Positions 1-11,932 of a stretch of 64,000 nucleotides of DNA are shown piece by piece. Origin of the DNA: Chlamydomonas reinhardtii (lineage: Eukaryota > Chlorophyta > Chlorophyceae > Chlamydomonadales > Chlamydomonadaceae); contig NC_057006.1 in NCBI RefSeq assembly GCF_000002595.2, positions 5,191,356 to 5,255,355 of the forward strand, read 5' to 3'. Made by a program: the position numbers and the translations under genes. The notes beneath the pieces were generated by a model. It had not been told where the DNA came from. It was given only the letters and a program-made list of their open reading frames with translations, and did not search any database. Each line of letters starts with the position of its first letter. The first letter of the stretch is position 1.

Positions 1-1249
1 ACCCGCGCCCACGCCCACGCCCGCATTTGCCGCCGCAGTCCCGCCCCCCCCGTTACCCACCTTGTACTGCTGGAACAACTTGTCATAGGTGTTGATGCAG
101 TCCTTGCTGCGGCCGCGCCGGTACTCCAGCTGGGCCTGCAGCTGCAGCAGCGGCGTGGCGGCGGCCGGCTCCAGGTCGGGCACCGCCAGCGCAGCGGCGG
201 CCACCGAGAGCGCCTGGGGCGAGGGGGGAATGTGCGGATGATAGAGAGGGTGAAGGTGAGGCCGGGGCAAGGGGTAGGCGACGCCCATTACCGCGTGTTC
301 CCGGCCTCCGCGACTGTGTGCGGCATTCAAGCCCAGCCCAGCGTATCAGGGGCCAACCCTGGCAGCTGCAGGAGCCCCGCTGCTACCCTGGGTCCCAGCC
401 TTCCAGGCCAGCCCGGGGCTCCCAAGCCACAGCAGCCCCGGGCCACAGGCTGTGACCCCAGCCTCCCGGGTTGGCGTCTCTACACACAGCCACAGCCACA
501 GCTTCAGCCACAGCCACAGCGCCAGCGCAGAGAGCCACCCACCTCATCAATCTGACCCAGCCGGTAGAGGCAGTAGGCCTGCGGCGGTTGGAGGTGCACG
601 CAAGACGGTGGTCACTCGGTTTCCGGACAGACAAGCGTTGCTGTCATTGCAGCTTGAATGTAGTAACGCCGCATACGAAGCACCAGCTGCCACCCCTGGT
701 TTGTCGTGTCGCATACGCGGCACCTGCACCCTACCCGTCGCCCCCACAGCAACCCTACGAGCCCCCGCCCCACCCTCCTCCACTGCAGCCCCAAAGCCAG
801 CCGTGCAGGGCCTTTACCCGCACCCATTCCCCAGCCACCAGGACGTGCCTTCTCAAACCCTAGAGGCAGGGCTGACAGTGGCGGCTTGTTGAGCAGCGTG
901 AGGGCCGGCTGGAACTCCTGCAGCTGCATGTGGGCGACCACCTTGCAGCGCAGGGCATCCTCGTCGCCAGGCGCCAGCGCCAGGACTGCGGGCAAGCGTC
1001 ACAGCCACACAACGCCGCGTCAAAACCTCCCCTTTCCCCATATGTTCATGCTCAGGGATGCTGCTGTATTGAACTGCGCCGGTGTGCGCAGCAGTGAGCT
1101 GCGATGGTCATGGCAGTGTGTTTTAGGCCGCCAGAGCAGCACTCACTCTCATCGCAAGCTTTAAGCGCCTTCTTGTGTTGTTGGTTCTTCACACACGCTG
1201 CGAGCTTTTCGAAAGCTGCCTCCAGCGGAGTGGCCTCCGCTGCGGCCAT
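1..1249 (-). CDS. SRP72: SRP72, signal recognition particle 72 kDa subunit (N-terminal part; runs off left edge)
   Basis: SRP72 is the TPR scaffold that, with SRP68, binds SRP RNA and supports co-translational targeting to the ER. Visible exons are 1147-1249, 849-985, 543-578 and 61-213, and they join in phase. They give an N-terminal helix pair, then CKVVAHMQLQEF, a short AYCLYRLGQIDE exon and LEYRRGRSKDCINTYDKL. This is the same order of TPR segments as human SRP72 (DVTALHCKVV, AYCEYRLNR, LYRLERYDECL, recalled from memory). The start is the first in-frame ATG, at 1249. Only about 140 residues of an expected 600-700 are in the window. Intron 2 begins with GC rather than GT (848-847), since GAGAAG|GCACGT is the only site that keeps the reading frame across FEK|AYC. 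It diverges from the PYROXD1-like gene across 367 bp. Confidence 0.9.
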
Positions 1250-1616
1250 CGCTGCCGTGCTCAGTCGCAAGCCTTCTGCACTATATGAGAGTTTAATGTA
1301 GTAGATCTAGACGTTGACAAGTGATCTGGGCCGTGCTAACCGCCCAGAAGAATAGCTTTACAAAATCCCTCGGTGGCCTTCCAGCACAGCCCTGTGCACT
1401 TTTCAATATAGTCTTGGAGACGCGCTGCAGTGTGGTGGGTCGTTTACCATTATGTCTTTCAGAAGCAAGCGCGCAATGGAGAATTGCATTGTGTTTTCGA
1501 CGACTCTTCCCCTTTTCAGCATTACAGCAACTCATACAAGGATATTAACGTGTTTTCTTCATGTCAGATTTGCCAGCACATCTGACTTTCCAGGCGTACC
1601 CCTTGCAAATGGCAGA
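1250..1616. promoter_or_regulatory. Shared upstream region of SRP72 (-) and PYROXD1-like gene (+)
   Basis: These 367 bp separate two divergent start codons and must contain both 5' UTRs and promoters. The base composition is more AT-rich than in the flanking exons. No clear TATA box or known Chlamydomonas element could be picked out by eye. A bidirectional promoter is inferred from geometry only. Confidence 0.4.
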
Positions 1617-4600
1617 ATGACACGCTACGCGGTTTTGGGAGGAGGCATAGCGGGAGTCTGCTGCGCGCTGGAGCTAGCTCGCTGCGTAAAACAGGAGAAT
1701 GAGAGCGAGGAACGGACCGGTGGTGCTGGAGTGGCCTCAAGTGAGCCCGTTGTCCCGCCCTGGTTGCGGCCATCCTTCGCCCCCTGCCCTCACTCACCCT
1801 CACCCGGTCGCCCACACCAATCTTCCTCGGCCCCTGATCAGGCGTGGTCCTCATCAGCGCCAGCCCGGTTATAAAGGGGGTTCGAGAAGTGGCCCGGCTT
1901 GGTCGCCTGCTGGAGGAGCTGGAGGTGAGCCACAGGGCGGCCAGTTGCTCTGTAGGCTGTAGTCTTCGTGCCGTGGCGCCAGCACCGCCACAGCTGGTTG
2001 CTGCACACGCCGCAAACACCGTGATTGCAGTACTACATGAAGCTTATGGCAAAATCTCTGCGTGAATACCTGCAGGTGGTGGAGACGTCTCTGCCGGAAC
2101 TGGCTGCCGGAAGTGACGGTGCGCTGCGGGCTGTGCACGGCGCGGCGGAGGGGCTTGACCTGCAGCGTCAGGTGCGTAGCAGGAACAGCCAGAACAGGAT
2201 ACAGCGTTGGCTAGGTATCTCGTGACGTGCGGTACTTGTAGATATTGCTGGAAGTTTGGTATCCGAGGCCGTTGGGTGCGTGGCATGCCATCGTCCTCAG
2301 GTGGTAAAGCTTGCGGGCGGCGGCGAGATCGCGTTCGACAAGCTGTGCATCTGCACCGGGGCGCGACCCAAGGTGCGCTCCCGGCTCCGCACTGGGCAGG
2401 CTTTCTGACAACTGCCGTATCCCGGTCGGGGTAGGGGCTCGCGCGGGTGTGTATTACTGTAGTAGTAGACCGCGCTCCAACTAGTCAGTACATATCATAC
2501 TGCGGCGCCGCCCCCTGTGCCACACGGCATGTTTCCTCCCAAAGCGTGCCGCCTCTTGCGCTGGCATTCCCACGCCCCATTCCCACGCCCCACACCCAGT
2601 CTACCTATAATAGAAACAGTCAGGTCAGTAATCTAGACATGCTAAGGCAGTGTCGGGTAACGGACTTGCGTGCGCCGCATCCCCACAGGAGCTAGGGGTG
2701 CCGGGCGCTAATCACCCCGCCGTAATGACACTTCGAGACACTGACAGCGTGCAGGTGCGCGGTGGCTCCGTGCATTTGTGTGCGGCGGGGAAGAGCTCGG
2801 CAATGGCGAAGCGGACGCATCCAGGTGTCCTGCTCCCGTTGCTGCTTGCTGACTACAGCAATTCACTTTTACCTGATTGTGGGGGCAATTCTACACATGT
2901 CGACGCTTTGGTGCAGGAGCTGGCACTCCGGCTGCGCAGCTGTCGACGGCTGGTGCTGGTTGGGAACGGCGGCATCGCGCTTGAGCTGGCGGGGGCGCTG
3001 GCAGGGAAAGAGTTGATCGGTAGTCACGCCACAGGTGCAGTCTGCCCCACCAACGCCAACAGCGCCAACAGCACTTGCAGCAGGGCAGCCGACACCGCAG
3101 CTGGGTCGCCTGCTGGTGCAAGCGCTGCCGGGGGCGGTCGCGAGCTGGTGTGGGTGCTGAAGCACGGACACATCGGAGACGCCTTCTTCGACCTGGACGC
3201 AGCCGCATTCCTGCTCCAGCACATCGCGCCTGCGGCGGCAGCCAGCCTTGGTACTACAGGTGCAACAGGGGGATCAGGCGTAGCAGTGGACGCGGTGGAT
3301 GTGAGCAGCCCGGCTGCGCCGCAGATGGCCGTGGCGGATGAGGCACTCCTGCCGCCTGCGGCGAATTTGGCGGGGCGATCGCCTGGATATGAGGCTGGGC
3401 TGCAGGCCCGTGATCGCTACCGGCATATGGGGCATGCAGCCGGCCCCGCATGGACCAGGGAGCTGCTGCGGGGCTTGAGGCGCGAGCAGCAGGATGCCGG
3501 GCAGGGGCAGGCAGGGCAGTCGCCCGTGCTGGTGTACGAACCAAAGGCGACGGGAGAGGCGGGCGCGGCGTGCAGCAGTGGGCGTGGGGCAGGCGGGGCG
3601 TCTGGTAACAGCTCCGCGTCAGCGGCGCTGGAAACAGGGCCAGCATCTGATCCCGAGAGTTTCCATTTGCGCTTAGAGTTTTCGTCGACGGTGACACGTA
3701 TAGCGCATCACGCGAGACCGGCCGAGCCGGCCCAGGCGTCCGCGCTACACCCACATGCGCCGGCAACGGCGGGGCCTGCTGGTGAGGACGCAGAGCGCAA
3801 CAGTAGTGGCAGCGCGAGCACCTCGGCCGAGCCGTGGCCCCTGCACGTGACGCTTTCAACCGGCAAAGTAAGCGGGCAGCAGGGCCTTCTGTACAACCCG
3901 CTGGCCGTTGCCATTGCTTGGAAGCTGCAGCACCAGGACTTTCATGTTTGCCTTCTCCCACCCACAATACCTGCACACGGTACCCTGCTAAGCGCGCGGG
4001 GTTTTGCTGCATGCGTTCGCCTGTCCTTAACAAACACACTACCGCACACGCAGGTTCTGGGCGCGGACCTTGTGGTGGTGGGCATCGGCGTGGACCCGCA
4101 CACGGCCTGGCTGCCGCCTGAGCTGGCGCGGGGGCCCGACGGCGGCCTGGTCGTGGGTGCCGACATGCGCACCAGCCACCCCGCCGTGTGGGCGGCAGGC
4201 GACTGCTGCAGCTGTGAGCACTGGTGCACCGCCAGCGCCGACGACGGCGGCGGCGCGCAGCTGGCGGGCCCGCACTGGTTCCAGCATCGGCTGTGGACGC
4301 AGGTGTGGCGGGGTTGTGCCCAGGGACATTGCTGTGTTGTGCTTATCACATGGATGACCAGGGGAGGCCACGCAAGCCTGTCATCAACATACCGTACCCA
4401 TGCTGATGCCTGCCTGCTTGTACGGCTTGACTGCAAGGCGCGTGTCATGGGCACATACGCGGCACGCTGCATGGCGGGCCTGTCGGACGAGCTCGCATCA
4501 GGCTTCAACTTTGAGCTCTTCACACACGTGACGCGCTTCCTGGGGTTCAAGGTGCGTCGGCCGGGACGGCAGACCTGGCTGGTTAAAGTAGGGAGGTGGT

Positions 4601-5683
4601 AGGGGTGGTTTGCAGGTGCGTCTGGCCATCGACAACATGGGCCACCGGGCATACATGGCACCAAGCCCGCACCTGCCAAGCTGCGACAAGCACCCCGGGA
4701 CCGTGGTCTGGCCTCTGCGCTTGTCCCATGTGCACAACCATCACCACTAATAAGCAGCTCGCCAAACTCGCACCAAATAAACCTATGGCTTTGGCAATCC
4801 GGTGATCATGTCGCAGGTAGTGCTGTTGGGGCTGTACAACGGCCAGCGGCTGGAGCAGGAGCCGGCGGAGGACACGCGGTTATACAGCCGAGAGGGTGAG
4901 GCGGAGGACGGCGGCGGCCCATCCTTCGTGCGGTTGCTGCTGCTGCGCGGCAGGCTGCAGGTGAGATAGGGAAGGGCTGGTGGCACGGTACGGATAAACC
5001 TGATTGTCGATGTGCTTGAAAAACGCAACACAAGCAAACAAGCGAACATGACGTTGTAGAGCTGAGGCCAGGAAGCTAGCACACGCAAAACGAAAAGCGT
5101 GAGCATGAGCAGCGACAGCAACTGCTACGTTACCTTTGACGAGATAACCGCGCGCCAAGCTGCGCCACTCCGGCGTCCTAAAGCTCGTATGTTATGTAGC
5201 TGCGCTGTGTCTGACAAGTTCGCATATCAGTGGGCCCCGGCCCTGTCGCTTGCGTGTGTCGTGTGGCCACCTGCTGTGCAGGGTGCCGTGCTGATCGGCG
5301 AGACAGGGCTGGAAGAGGTGAGCTTGTGCAGCTGGAGTGTTAGTGAGTGTTGCCTGCCGACAGCAGTGGGCTGGCGCAGGAGTAGTCGTCCGACCATAAC
5401 GTCTTGACCCGGCGTCCGACCAGCCGCGCGCTGATGCGTTGCGGTCGCAACTTGATTGTTCATGAATGCTGGGATCTGGAAGTAGTTTCTTAGAGCATCG
5501 TCAATAAAAGTACGCTGCACATGATCCGGACTACGCCATCCTGTCCCTCAACCTATCTCATCGCAACCAACCCTGTATCGGCTGCAGGCGCTTGAGAACC
5601 TGATCTTGGATGGGCTGGACCTGTCGTCCTTCGGCCCCGCAATCCTGGATCCGGGCTTCGAGCTGGAGCACGTGTTTGACTGA
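1617..5683 (+). CDS. PYROXD1: PYROXD1-like FAD/NAD(P)-dependent pyridine nucleotide-disulfide oxidoreductase
   Basis: Eleven inferred exons: 1617-1740, 1842-1924, 2031-2171, 2301-2372, 2689-2754, 2917-3867, 4054-4302, 4438-4551, 4817-4960, 5282-5317 and 5588-5683 (about 691 aa). Landmarks in order are the FAD-binding VLGGGIAGV at the N-terminus, ISASPVIKGV, KLCICTGARPK, RDTDSVQ, the NAD-binding LVGNGGIALEL, GDAFFD, VWAAGDCC (second FAD site), FELFTHVTRF, GAVLIGETGLEE and an acidic LDPGF...VFD tail. All have counterparts in human PYROXD1 (500 aa). The extra length is mostly Ala/Gly-rich sequence within residues about 200-430. The protein lacks the CxxxxC redox disulfide of classical reductases, as the family does. 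One acceptor (4435-4437) is AAG rather than CAG. The middle of the large exon 6 could hide a further in-frame intron. Confidence 0.88.
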
Positions 5684-6321
5684 GGCACAGGCAGGCGTGT
5701 GGCTTGGCGTGACGGGCGCAAGCCTGCGGTTTGACGCACGCTATGACGCTATGCACCGTTCAAGCAGCCATGGTTCTTCGAGAACAAGCAAGGTTGTATT
5801 CCGCGCTTTGCTGCGTGACTGGTCTTGGTCAGTGGGCAATCGCAATCACACCACCCATGCGGACAACAGCCCATGGGAACACGACCGTACCATGCTGTCA
5901 CACGCACACCCGCTGTGAAGGGGACCATCCCGCATCTGTCTGAAACTTGTCATCTGTCACGCCGCGTATGCGCTGAAGTGACCTTCGTTTCAGGCTGTCC
6001 TACTGTGTGACCCAGCGCTTAACCCTGTCTGAGCAAGCCAACCTATCCCTCCCGTGGTCCCCTATGCTTCCGATGTCCTTGTTCTGGCGCTGTCACCCCT
6101 ACCCTTCCCGTGTATTCTTGCCCCTCAGCTGCACCTACCCCCCACTGAGACAGCTGTCACCCATCCGAACCCAGAGCGAGGGGCACGAGGCTCAAGAGAA
6201 ATTGTCCGAGGAAAAAGTTACAGAGCTACACGCTCTCTGCGTCCATCCGGACGCCGCAAAAACCCCCGACCCCACACCCCGAAACACACACGGTCACAAA
6301 ATGAAGGCAGCCGCCAGCAAT
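5684..6321. other. Convergent 3' intergenic region, PYROXD1-like (+) / plastocyanin (-)
   Basis: These 638 bp hold the two facing 3' UTRs. No coding region is supported. The only signal recognised is the plastocyanin poly(A) motif on the minus strand at 6222-6218. Confidence 0.5.
6218..6222 (-). terminator. TGTAA poly(A) signal of plastocyanin gene
   Basis: The minus strand reads TGTAA 100 nt after the plastocyanin stop codon. TGTAA is the predominant polyadenylation signal in Chlamydomonas. The position is reasonable for a short 3' UTR. Confidence 0.55.
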
Positions 6322-7047
6322 TTACTGGACAATGATCTTGCCGACCATGCCAGCGCCCTGGTGGGGCTCGCAGTAGTAGCCGTACTCGCCGGCAGCGGTC
6401 AGCTTCACCGAGTAGGTCTCGCCGGGGGCGTTCAGGTAGTCATCGCGGGAGATGGCATCAGCGTTCACGCCGGACTGCACATAGATAGAGAGGGGAGGGA
6501 GAGGAAAGTCAGTCGCGGCAGTGGACGTGTCGCATGTCGCTGAGGACGTGGCACCCCGCTGAACCGCTAACGATAGACGGTGGATTGGGAGTCCCCTACG
6601 ACTGATCAAGCAAATCTAGCGCAATGTGCACAGCAAACACGAATTCGCGCGAGCTGTCGGCGTTATGTCGCTGTGCAAGCAAATGCGATTCGCACATCCG
6701 GAGCCAACCAAACTGCGTGATCTGCCCGGCCAATTGAAACCATGAACCCATGATAGACTCACGGGGATGGCATCCTCGTCGAAGACGATGTTGTGGGGGA
6801 AGCCAGCGTTGTTCACGAAGTTCACGGTCTCGCCGGACTTGATGGTCAGGGTCTTGGGGACGAACTCCAGAGCACCAGAGTCAGCGCCCAGCTTGACGGT
6901 GGCGTCGGCGTGGGCAGCCAGGGTCAGGGCCAGAGAGGCAACCGACACACCGGCGACCGAGGCCACGCGCTGAGCAGCGGCCTTCAGGCTGGCGACGGGG
7001 CGCACAGCGCTGGCGCGGGAAGCGGGGGCACGCAGAGTAGCCTTCAT
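6322..7047 (-). CDS. PCY1: Plastocyanin precursor, thylakoid-lumen blue copper protein
   Basis: Plastocyanin carries electrons from cytochrome f to photosystem I in the thylakoid lumen. Two exons, 6763-7047 and 6322-6474, give 145 aa. The bipartite transit peptide (Arg/Ala/Ser-rich stroma part, then a hydrophobic Ala/Leu/Val segment ending AAHA) is followed by the mature start DATVKLGAD at about residue 48. The type-1 copper ligands are visible: His in GFPHNIVF, and Cys, His and Met in [11 protein letters not shown]. The sequence matches my memory of the C. reinhardtii precursor along its whole length. The single intron falls between AIP and SGVNAD. In this alga plastocyanin is replaced by cytochrome c6 when copper is scarce. 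I did not identify a copper-response element here. Confidence 0.98.
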
Positions 7048-8396
7048 TTTTAAAGTGATACGAGGTGTTTCCAGGTATGGTTTGTTTGGGAGCGCGCGGA
7101 GAATTTGAGCCCGGGCGAACCAGATGTGCATGGGTCGTACTTTTGGGATTGGGAGGCGATTTCCGCAGGTTTTGGTGCTCAGCAAAATTTGAGGGTGCTA
7201 GGACATGGAATCTAAAGGCATGTGTCGATTGGACGGACCCTATGGAGCTTCCTGTGAACGTTCGCGGTCCAGCACTCTGCATGTGAGCCGCGCCAGGTCC
7301 TTAAATGGCCGCGGACGTGCATGACCCAGTTCCAATTAGCATGCACCTTTACAACGCGAATTTAGACGCGCGGCATGCGCCTCAGCCTGATGAAAGGTAG
7401 CTGCACGCATGCGATCCGCGCCCGGAGGTTGGCCCAGGTCCCTCGGTGCCCTCAGGTCGCGTTTATCTCCATGAGAATGCGGGCAATTAATCATCCTGGC
7501 CTGCTGGGTTCACGGATTGAGGCGACGTGACGTGGATGAGCGCGCTTTTCCGCAAACCTTGACTCACTGGCCAGGTGCTGCCCTTCCTTACATGCGCTTG
7601 ACTGCGTGACGCTATCTGGTGATGCACGGTAGCCTAGACCTGGGAAAGGGAGAGACTTCAGTACCGCAAGGGGCCCAGGGGGTATGACACGCAGGAGCAG
7701 TTGTGCGATGGGTATTCAGGGCGTGCCAAGAGCCTGAGGACTATGCCCGCGGCCTTCGCGAGACCACCCAGGATGACATGTTCAGGGGCAGGTAACCTAT
7801 AGTAAACCAGAAACTTTGTCGTGTCAGCTTGGATAAATGGCGCCGTCCACAGACCACGCTGCAACTTGCGCCCCAGGCGCCCAACATAGGATTAGAACAT
7901 GGCGGCAAGCACCGTAGCCCAGGGCTGACACGTGTGAGACAATGCCGATTAGCACAAGTTCCGCTCTGGTCTGCGTACGCATTAGTTCCGCAACACTCGT
8001 CATTAAGTTGCCATGAGCTGGCGTCAAGTAGCATTTGACCTGGTTCACCCGGACTGACCACCACGCCAGGCTACACCGCAACCATAGCGGGCTCGTCGTG
8101 TATACGACGGCCCGTGAGGGGCCTAGGCCCAACCTGCGTATCTATAGAGCGCCGTCGACATCCGGTACTTCCCTGCACTGCATGGCGCATTGCTTCGAAC
8201 ATTTCCACCTCCAGCGCGAGCCTCAGCTCCCTAGCTGCCCTCTGTCCAGTCTCGAGCTCTAGACTCATGCCTCAGTTCCCACTGCCCATGTCCACATCAT
8301 CCTGTTGTGCTGGCTGTTAGCAACATAGCACACAACAACATCGCCAATCTTTCACGCCCCAACTACGCGCCGTCTCCCCGCCCCGCCTGCACGGGC
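7048..8396. other. Intergenic: plastocyanin upstream region and 3' flank of the Rxt3-like gene
   Basis: About 1.35 kb between two minus-strand genes. It should hold the plastocyanin promoter and 5' UTR near 7048-7400 and the 3' UTR of the Rxt3-like gene near 8396. A TTTAA-containing stretch near 7300 could be a TATA-like element, but this is weak. A short repeat at 7959-7994 recurs at 24398-24434. I see no convincing exon. Confidence 0.4.
7959..7994. repeat. Short dispersed repeat, copy A
   Basis: A core of about 36 nt beginning TTCCGCTCTGGTCTGCGTAC recurs at 24398-24434 with only a few differences. Sequence outside the core does not align well. The family is unknown. It may be a remnant of a non-autonomous element. 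Confidence 0.55.
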
Positions 8397-10906
8397 TTAC
8401 AGCTCCAGGTCGCCCCCGCGTGTGTTGCTCATGAAGTGCATCCGCTTCAGCACGTACTCCTTGCCGCGCAGGTTCACCGAGGACACGCCCCACTGCAGAC
8501 AGCATGAATAACACATCGCAGGTTAAGCAGGCGGCAGCTCTTAAACGGGGGAGTTACCAAGGAAAAAGCGCGGCCCGGGTCCCCTAATGCAAATGTAGCA
8601 CCCACGGCGACCTCTTTAAGGACTGCGCCCTAAAGCAGTGACAACCTTCCCTGCTTGCGCACCTTGAACTCCTCCCACTCAATGTCCTTCTCCACGACCT
8701 CCACCAGCTCCGCCGGCTGGGGCACACCCGTCTTCTGCAGTAGGCTGATCGGCAGCGGCGCCTTGCAGCGCGCGAAAGTAAACAAGTCCTGCAGAGACAG
8801 TAGCAACAGCAGTAGCAGCACGCGATGCGACGGTCGGCACAATATACCCGGTGGTCACAGCAGAGCAGTGGGTTTACGAGAACAATAGTCGCGGGCAAGG
8901 CGCAAGGCATAACAAGGGCTGTAACCTGTTGGGGCCTGATCGTGCGTTTATTTGCTCCTGTGCCCGACTTCTCCCTCACCTTGCCCTTGGGGTCGTCGCT
9001 TATCGACACGTTGCACAGCTGGTACCGCTCGCTGCGGAGCGCAAGCGGGATACAGGGATTAGCATGATGCCATGGTGCCGGTAGCACATAGAGGTTTGCC
9101 GTTCTTGTCTGCCCTCTACACACTACGGTACTCCTACCACCAAACCCACGCATCCATCTCCCAGTTCTTCAGCCCTCCGCTCCGCGCCGCCCTTCACGGC
9201 TCCCACCTGTTGGTCTCCAGGAACAGGACCTCGCTGCGCAGGCGCGCGCTGGTCCAGCCGCTGTGCTTCATGCCCTTGTCCGCGATGGCCGACAGCGTGT
9301 ACTTGAGCCAGGGCTCATTGCACAGATTGAACTGGATGGAAACCTCCTGGCTCACCCTGTTGTGAGGGCAAGAATGTGGGGGCAGAGCAAACTCAGCGGT
9401 GCTGGTCGTGATTGCGTCGCCCTGGCCTCGCTAGCGTGCGAGCACGTAGAAGCCCTCAGAGCACAGCCCGCGACGCAGGATAGTAGACCGTGACGAGACG
9501 CGAAGGGCCCACGTGAACCGGCCACCACCCGTACTGACTTGCTCTTGGTGCGGGTGGTCATCTGGCGGTCCGCATTCATGGGCTGCACGGTGGGGTAGGG
9601 CGCGGGCACCTCGTCCACGCACGGCTGCAAATCGATGGCGGTACCAGTGCGCGTCGTCAGCCAGCACCGCTCCACCTGCATACGGCAATGCGGGAAATAG
9701 TACATGCGGGGCAAGTAACACGATGTTGCCCGCGCAAGTTCACGGTCCTGCCGAGTGATCCCTTTCCCCGTCCGCTCCTTCACCTGCTGCCCCACCACGG
9801 TGCTTCCCATGCATTCCCCCACCCTGGCCGCCTCCAATGCGTCCCCCCACCCCTGGTCGCACAACACGCTGCCAGCGCACCTGGTACGAGCAGCCGTCAC
9901 CGGGTGAGCACCACAGCCGCGACTTGACGAACCGCGCGCGGGAGTTGTACTTCTCCTGAGGTGGGAGCAGCTTCAGCAGCGCGCGGAACTCCGCCACGGT
10001 GTTGGGAGGGTGCGAGAGGTAGTGTGCATAGAAGCCCATGTGCATTAGCACCGCCACCAGGTCCGAGTCCGACGTGTACACCGTGTCACCCCAGATCTGC
10101 CGCGACTTGACCTGTTCCGTGATGAAGGTCAGGAATATGCTACGTAACTGTTTCGTGCGCCTGAATGCGAGCAGAATTATGTTCGGCCTGATGTAATAGT
10201 GATAGACCCCCAAGTGCCTTCCCCCCCGAGCCCACCGCAGGCACCAGCATCCGCAGCCACCAGCCCCACCCGCCGTTGACAACTGCAGGCCACAAGTGAC
10301 ATGCGTGCTTACCCGCTTGTTATCTTTCGTCATGTACTCTGGCGAGATGACCACCTGTGGCCAGCCCCAACAAAGTCATGTGAGCATCGCATCAACCATG
10401 CAGCGCTGGCTTGGCGCCACCCATGCGGCTAGCTGGATGCATGGCCACCGCGCACCACCACGCACCGCCCGCATGCACCACCTACCAGCATGACAGCTAC
10501 GAATGGCGATTTACAAGGCGACTATGTCTCTACACACTGGGCGCGTTCCACCTCAGGCATCATGGCCTGTAACAGCCCCCGCTGCTAAACCCGCGTGCCC
10601 AACCCGGCAACGATGTGCCCGTGCGCGTACAGCCCCCGACCTCACCTCAACATTCTGCTCGCCCTTTTTAAAGAGCTCCTGTAAGCCGGGTAGCGGCTCG
10701 TCGCCACGGTACGCTATCAACGGGCAACCCGCACCTGCGCCATATGCAGCCACAGTGACACTTCATTACCCCCTGGGTGCTCCCCTGGGCACTCCCCTGG
10801 ACACTCCCCTTCACAAGATTGACGGCTAACCGCGCCAGGCAGTACTATCATAAGCGGTTGCGCAGTTGTAGGCGGGGGGTCCCTGGGACTCACCGCGACG
10901 GGCCAT
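8397..10906 (-). CDS. Rxt3-domain protein (HDC1-like subunit of a Sin3/Rpd3 histone deacetylase complex)
   Basis: Nine exons in consistent phase: 10894-10906, 10646-10734, 10313-10354, 9881-10111, 9539-9675, 9207-9356, 8980-9031, 8663-8788 and 8397-8492 (311 aa). The protein is nearly all Rxt3 domain. It runs VKSRQIWGDTVYTSDSDLVA, then CSPGDGCSYQ, ERCWLTTRTGTAIDLQPC, VSIQFNLCNEPWLKY, TSARLRSEVLFLETN, RCKAPLPISLLQ and KEYVLKRMHFMSN, in the same order as the C-terminal half of Arabidopsis HDC1. That protein bridges histone deacetylases to chromatin and is much longer, so this is a minimal version. The first exon is only 13 nt (MARR plus one base). It was chosen because ATG...GCG|GTGAGT joins in phase to exon 2, which has no ATG of its own. 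An alternative upstream start is possible. Confidence 0.85.
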
Positions 10907-11932
10907 GGTGACCGTCAACTGCACGCCCCAGCAACACTAGCGCCTTACGGCTCCACGGCCAGCAGGCAGGCTGTCAGCCTGTATAGCCGCAAGAACGGCG
11001 ACTGTCAGCAGTCTTGGGTAGGACGCAGCACAGAAAGAAGGCTTTGCCAGTCGCCCAGCGTCCGGGATAACCCCGAATCCCCGATTGCAGACAGCGAGGT
11101 CACGACGTTGCAGCAGCGCCATCTCTAGAGGGAGCCCAGAGCCACCGCATCAGGTTGGTATGTCCGCATGGTGCAAGACACAGCGCGGTGAAGCCCGCAT
11201 GCGCGCCACGGCGCTCGAGCCCGAAGTCTCCTTGCCCTCCTGACAAGCCCGTGACAGGCAGTGATGCTACTAAGCTGCAGTGCCTCGCCTTATGCTAAAC
11301 CATTGCGTACCGGCTGACGGAAGTCTCGCTGGCTGCGTTTGGGCGCGAGCTGCTCGCCGACCCGCTCCAAAGCTGCCCGGATTCAACCTTTTTTAATCTC
11401 AAGCACTTAACTACAGTTCAATAGTCAACACGACGGGCGTCAGGACACAGAGAAGCGTCGAAAATTTCCGGTGTTGCGAGCAGCTTTAGTTCAGCCCACC
11501 AGTCATAAGAGACGACCACCAAAATAAAACTGACACTTTGCCCTGGATTCGGGCCCAAACTCTGGGCCAAACAAAACCCGCTGCATCACCTGCATGGGGG
11601 CATGCTTTCTCATTCCCGGTCCAACGGGCAAACTGGCAAACCGTTGTTACATTATTAGCTCTGTACGTAGACACAACTTCTAGCATAGGCCAAAAACTGA
11701 CTTAGCACGCTGCCGGCAGCCCCGGCTTTCCGAGAATCTCGGCCAGTCGCTCGACAAAGTTCTCCTACGCGCTCGCTGAGCACCCAGATCACCTTGCAAA
11801 CACGGTCTTGCACATGGCTTGACAATTCTGCATCGTCTGGTTCTGAAGCAACCTGTGGAAAGCCCAGGGGTCTCGGTTATATTTCGGGGAGCGCCGCTCA
11901 GGAAGCGCTGTGCTTGGCGCGCCGAATCAAGA
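10907..11932. other. Divergent intergenic region, Rxt3-like (-) / tafazzin-like (+)
   Basis: About 1.03 kb upstream of both genes. An AT-richer stretch lies around 11385-11430. There are small open frames on both strands but none with recognisable content or splice support. It probably contains both promoters and 5' UTRs. Confidence 0.4.

Noticed and set aside
4303-4437. Reading straight through 2650-4602 as one 650-codon PYROXD1 exon
   Set aside because: Alignment with human PYROXD1 shows WTQ followed directly by A-R-x-M-G-x-Y-A-A. The region between is a phase-0 intron without stops, as is 3868-4053.
7048-7400. Copper-response elements (GTAC cores) upstream of plastocyanin
   Set aside because: A GTAC at about 7137 is not in a recognisable context, and plastocyanin transcription is not known to be driven by such elements.
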